A program made the position numbers and the translations under genes. Below the pieces are notes generated by a model. It was not told where the DNA came from. It saw nothing but the letters and a program-made list of their open reading frames with translations, and ran no database searches. Positions 48,401 through 54,400 of a stretch of DNA of 64,000 nt are shown here, piece by piece. The DNA is taken from assembly GCA_023053575.1 (NCBI GenBank), contig JAKZAP010000001.1, positions 19,052,533-19,116,532 of the forward strand. The letters are read 5' to 3'. The first letter of the stretch is position 1. Every line of letters begins with the position of its first letter. The DNA comes from Branchinecta lynchi. Lineage: Eukaryota > Arthropoda > Branchiopoda > Anostraca > Branchinectidae.

Positions 48401-51400
48401 CACGACTACTAAAGGAGGCATACCTAGAATCATTGTGTGATGGAAGGAAGCAGTCGTGGGCACACCAGATTATGTTTATTTTAGATAATACAGGTTTAAG
48501 TAATTTGTGGAATGAAGGGGAAGGTCCAGGATGGGAGTTAGCAAGTGTGACGAGAGTGGTTAGACAGACACTCCAAGACCAGGAAATACAGACGTGGTTA
48601 TGCGAGGTGAGTAAGTCAGAATCTCTGAAGTTGTACGCTGCGGCAAAAGAAACGTGAGGTGAGGAAATATATTTTAAGTAGGGTTAAGTAGGGAGGAGTT
48701 GGGTTTGTTAATAAGTATGAGGGCTGATGGTTTGCCGCTCGGTGCATGGGGAAAAAAGAGGAAAGATCGGGTCCTTACTACTTCTGTCCTATGTGTGAAG
48801 AAATGAACGAGGATATATGCCACCTTTTGTGTGACTGTAGAGAGTTACGGGCTAAGGGAGGAGATTTTCGGGGTGGGGGGAACTGATAAGAAATGGATTA
48901 TTAAAACGATGGGAAGTAAAGATTTTAAAGAAATAAGAATTATTGGGAAGTTCCTCAGGTTAGCTTTTAAACACCGGAAAGATTTCTTCTGATGGGGAAA
49001 TTCTGTTTTTAGTGCTAATAAAGTATTAAGTGTAAATTAAAAATATTAAGAGTGTGTTAGTGTGTATATGCGCATGTAAGATTGTTCACTTTTTGTTTCG
49101 TTTTGTTGCATGATGGCCGGATGGCTTTAATGTGCAAATAAATCATTCATTCATTTATACGGTAGAAAAACGAAAAAAAAGAAAGAAACAACACTACATT
49201 GTCAACCAAAATAGTTGAAATATTCCCTCAACAGCCCTTAAGGGCAACAGCCCTAAGGGTCTTAAATTTCAGACCCTTCAGCTGAGTTTCGACCAAATGA
49301 GGAGATGCTGGACTGGCAGATTCCAACGGAACCAGCCCACACACAAATGAATCACTGATCCCAAATCATGTAGCCTAAAGGTAAAAAATAAACTGCTCAA
49401 AGAATTGGCTAGTTAAGTGTTTAATTAGACGAGTCGTTTTGTTTACATGGATTATTGTTTAAGGCGTCGGATCTTGGTTGATTTCCAGTTTATTTCTTTT
49501 GCAGAAATATAACCAGCTAAGAATCAAAATTTTGGGTGACTGCTACTACTGTATCAGTGGAGCACCAGACGAACGTGACGACCATGCTGTCTTGTCAGTT
49601 CGAATGGGACTGTCTATGGTGAAGTCCATTAAGTAAGCAGCTTCCCTTGTTAACACTTTCTGTTTGGTATACAGTAAAATAACACTATATAGGGATTAGC
49701 GCCAATATCTATGCTTTCCATGCATCATAAACGTTACTTACTCGTACTGCCGCCCACTATTCTCGCGACATTTAAAGTGGGACAAACTTGCGGGCTTAGA
49801 AAATTCTAGTACTTTTAAGATTCAGTCTGCACACATCGAGTTACCAGGAGTGGTTGTATCTTTTTTGTGCTTTGTATGTGGAGTTATCGGAGCCATCGCT
49901 GGTGAACAACTGATTGAGTTTCAGTAGGGACGCTCTGCTAGTGTCGCTGTTACTTTTTCCGAGTCTTGGCGCTACACAGTAGTGTTATTTTGTCTGGTAG
50001 GGAGTAACGTCAAGACTTGAACAAATTGACAAACACTCGAATAGCAGCGAAACTAGCTATAGAGAACGTCCCTACTTGAACTCAATCAGTCGTTCACCAG
50101 CACTGGCTCTTCTAGGTCCATATTCTGAGCACAGCAAACAAATAAGATACAACCTACCCTGATACCTGACTTGTGAAGACCACATTTTAAAGTACCCCTC
50201 GCACTATGTACTCTTCAACTTATGGTATATTGAAATATTTGAATACTTTAAAACCATGCTGTGCTTTAAATATTCTTTGAACCCAAGCTGACTTTGAAAC
50301 ATTTATTCAAACAATGTTTACAACGGATACGTCAGCTATGATTCTTCGTCAGCGATATTTCGGCCCTTCTTGGCCTCTTAGGGTCCTCGTCAGGCTGTCA
50401 ATCCTCTGGTTCAACTTTGGGGATAGGAATTACAGGATTACAGGTTTGTTTCCTATCCCCAAAGTTGAACCAGAGGATTGACAGCCTGACGATGACCCTT
50501 GCCAAGAAGGGCCGAAATATCGCTGACGAAGAATCATAGCTGACGTATCCGTTGTAAACATTGTTTGAATAAACATGCTGTGCTTTCAATAAATAATCCA
50601 CGGTTTTGGCTGTTTTAAGCCTTTTCCCAGACCCGTTGACTTGTAGCGAAAACAGGGAAACAGTTTACATAACCGGTTTCTCTGATGTAAAATTTTTTCG
50701 CAGACAACCGTCGACAGCGTGATACACATTGAAGGTAGCAAAACACGGCAAGTGAGAAAATCAGCGTGGTTTTGTTAGAGGGGTTAGAATGTACCGTACG
50801 AAATTGGGGTCTCCTGGTTTAGAAATATATGGAGTGGTTATGGAAGTAAGTTGCATTAGTATTATAGGTAAGACAGGTCCTTTAAGGACCGTTCAAGCTT
50901 ACGTTTAGGGCACAACATTTCTTAACTATCCGCGAACATCTGTGGCAAAACTTTTATCCCGCCAAGGCTTGCTATGGTATCAATTATTAGGAACGAGTTC
51001 TATTTTGTGTGTTAAAATTTATAGTTGACCGCCCACAGCAATGCGTTTCCAACAGGTGACTGTCGAAGAAGAAAGAGAGACACGTTTAAGGAGAGATATT
51101 TGTTATATAACTGTAACTGAATGAGCTCCTCGAATGGAAGTCAGTCATACTAAACTAGTCTACTAAAATTGTGTTTTGACAACTTCAAGCTTTTACCTTA
51201 TCTGAAATAATAAGAGCAATCCTGGTAGTTTCAAAACTAAATCGAGGAATTATGTTAGTCCGACAGACACACAACAGCTATTATACTAGATTGTTTTTTT
51301 TTGTTCTTTTCTTAGGCAATTTGCTGAAGTAAAAATATTCATTCATTCATTCAAACCGGTCGTGCTGACCTAAAATCCCGCATGAAAATCATCAAAGGGT

Positions 51401-54400
51401 GTGTTTTCTTGGGATGCATTTGTCAGGCTGAAGGCTCCGTTTTGATGATCAGCGCATTCGTGGTCGCAACGTCGGCGACCGGCGTACAACTTGATTTTCA
51501 AGGTGAAGGCTGCAGAGGATAAAGCTTACAAGGCGAAGTATTTTTATTCATGGTACAACACGAGTCTGCGGGCGGATTCTCTCCCATACGGGGAAAGAAG
51601 AAAGTTTATAGGGAGAGTTAAGTCATGTTCTGGTCCTTACTTTTGTCCTATGTGTGGTTCACTAGGGGAGGTATTTTGCATCTGGCGGATGGATTTGTTC
51701 AGCTAAATGATTTGCACGCGTAAAGAGATTTTTGGGCATGAGAGGATGGAGGAAGACTATATGGTTAAGGGATGGGAAAGAAAATTTGTTGAGACCTTCG
51801 TCGGCTTGGGAGGTTCCTCATGCATGCTATGTATCTAAAGCGTTTTTTGGAGTAAGAGCTCCCTCCTTTTGCTGTAAATGTTGTGTTTTTGGGTGTTGTT
51901 TTGTGTTTATTTTGCTTTCCTGCCATGGCCCCACGGGCTTTTTGGGAGTAAATTCATTCATTCATAAGCTTGAACGGTCCTTTAGCTTTACTAGAATTGC
52001 CTAAGCCCGCAAGTTTGTTTCACTTTGAATGGCCCGAGCGTGGTGGGTGGCGCTATGAAGAAGGTCCGTTACCGATGCATAGAAACTGAAGACCATAGTT
52101 CTTGACGTAACTTCCTAGTGTTATTTTGCTCTTTTTCAGTAAAAGAGTTTTGTAGAAGCTATCACAGACATGGTCATGCAGTTGGAACTATCTCTTTGCC
52201 GGAGGTCAGGTCGCCTTGGCAATGTGGCTTGTGCAAACTGATTTTGGCAATCATGGATTAAGCCAATCATGGCTTTCCATTTTGACAGTTGTTTGCCAGC
52301 TGACCATAAGCATTTTTCAAGTAGGTGTAATAAGCTGAATAGCGCTATACACGACGTTTACGTCTTAATACACACGCCTGTTCAAATAGGAACCCAAAAG
52401 GTTCTTATCGAATGCAGCGTTTGATGTTGCCATGCTGATAAATTTTGTCGGGTTTCTAAATATCATAAAAAGTATTCTTGGTACTACTTGAAGTCACGAG
52501 TACAATTTGAAGCCCATTATATTGTAAAAAGCTATTAAGTCTGCGGATGGACAGGATTGGTCCTGGAACGAACAATAAGCAGTCGTAATAGAACAAAACG
52601 CGTTCTTTTGAAGAAAAGTTGTTTTTCCATTTCCAACAAAGTAGAACTTTAGTGCTTCCCGTGGCAACCCTGACCACGCTGCTACTTTCCTCGCCCCGCT
52701 GGTGGAACCAACCAAGCGATCTGATTGTCCTTTCAGAAGCGAGAATAGAACGCGAGTCTATTCTCCTTATTCACCTTATTTACAGCGCGCTCCAAGGAAA
52801 ATAGGAATCTGTAATAAACCTTATGCGCCGCAATACACCTTGTAAAGCATTGTCCAAATAGGTGTAATAAGCTGATTAACGCTATACGCGATGTTTACGT
52901 CTTAATACACACGCCTGTTCAAATAGGAACCCGAGAGGTTCTGATCAATGCAGCGTTTGATGTTGCCATGCTGATAAATTTTTTCGAGTTTCTAAAGATG
53001 AGAAAAAATATTCTTAGTACTACTTGTACACCAGTACAATTTGACGCCCAATATATTGTAAAAAGCTATTAAATTTACGGATGGACAGCATTGATTCTCG
53101 AACTAGCATTAAACAGAACAAAACGTGTTATTTTGAAGAAAAGTTGTTTCTTTAGCTTCCAACAAAGTATAACTTTACTGCTTCCCGTGGCAACACTGAC
53201 GGCGCTGCTCCTTTCCTCGGCCCGCTGGCAGAACCAACCAAGCAATCTGATTGGCTCGACATAAGGGAGAATAGAGCCGAGCTCTATTTTCCTTGTTCGC
53301 CTTATTACAGCGCGCCCCGTAGAAAAGAGGAATCTGTAATACGCCTTATACACCGTAATACACCTTACAACACCTATTTGGACAATGCTTAACGCCTATT
53401 TGAATAATGCAATAGATGCCACCCACAGCTGCCAGTACCATCAGGATCGAAAATAATTCAACGGTCACAAGTTAAACGGTTAAATTCTATTATCGAGAAC
53501 TGGGCGTAGAACAAAATCCAACCGTCATTTAGCAGTCAGTTGGATCGTCAATCTCTCAGAGCAAAATAACACTAGAGTGTTAGTGTTATTTTGCACTGCA
53601 ATCTATGCATGTCTGAGTTTTGAAGATACAGTCAAGATGAGCCTGTTGTTCAAGAATTGTAACAATCATGCAAGTCGCAGGTACGGAGCTGCTGGGCTGT
53701 TCTTGATTCTTAGCAAGGCTTAGGTATTTAGCTATGCGCAGATTGACAGCTGAAGAACCTGTCTATTTTCTACGCATACGAAATGTGTAGTTTAAAGCTA
53801 GGTTATTGCCAGACGGATAGATCTCTCATATAAAGGAAACCTTTACTTTCATTTGGGATCCCAAGAACACACTAAAAATATTTAAAAAAAATCTCGCCCG
53901 CGGCGCCTTTCTTGACATTCTTATCCAATAGAAAAGGCGCGTCACTTCGATCGGGCGTTAAACTCGGAATGTTGGTCCGAGTTTAACCGGACCAACATGT
54001 ACCAGCAACCGGACACCAACTAGTACTCTTACTGGAAATATGTTGTCAGAATAAAAGTAAAATATAAAATTCGTACATTTGATTTTCTTCGGGAGTTATA
54101 ATTGCGAAAGCCTTTTTGTTTTGAAGACTAACTTTATGGTATTTTTTATTTACCGAGTTTGAGCAGTAGCGGGAAATGGTATGTCACGGAGACACGTACT
54201 GAAGGTCTAATATGATATAGCATTAAAAAATAGGCTAATCTTAATTTAAAACTGTAAACTTTTGTCAATCTGTGAGCCTGATAGTTTCATCCTTGTTGTA
54301 TCACCCTCAAAAGAAGGGAGACAACGGAACTTCCATTTTCCCGGTAGCAGGGGCAATAACCATTGGGTAAACCGCATGCTATACTACAACCATACGTCTT

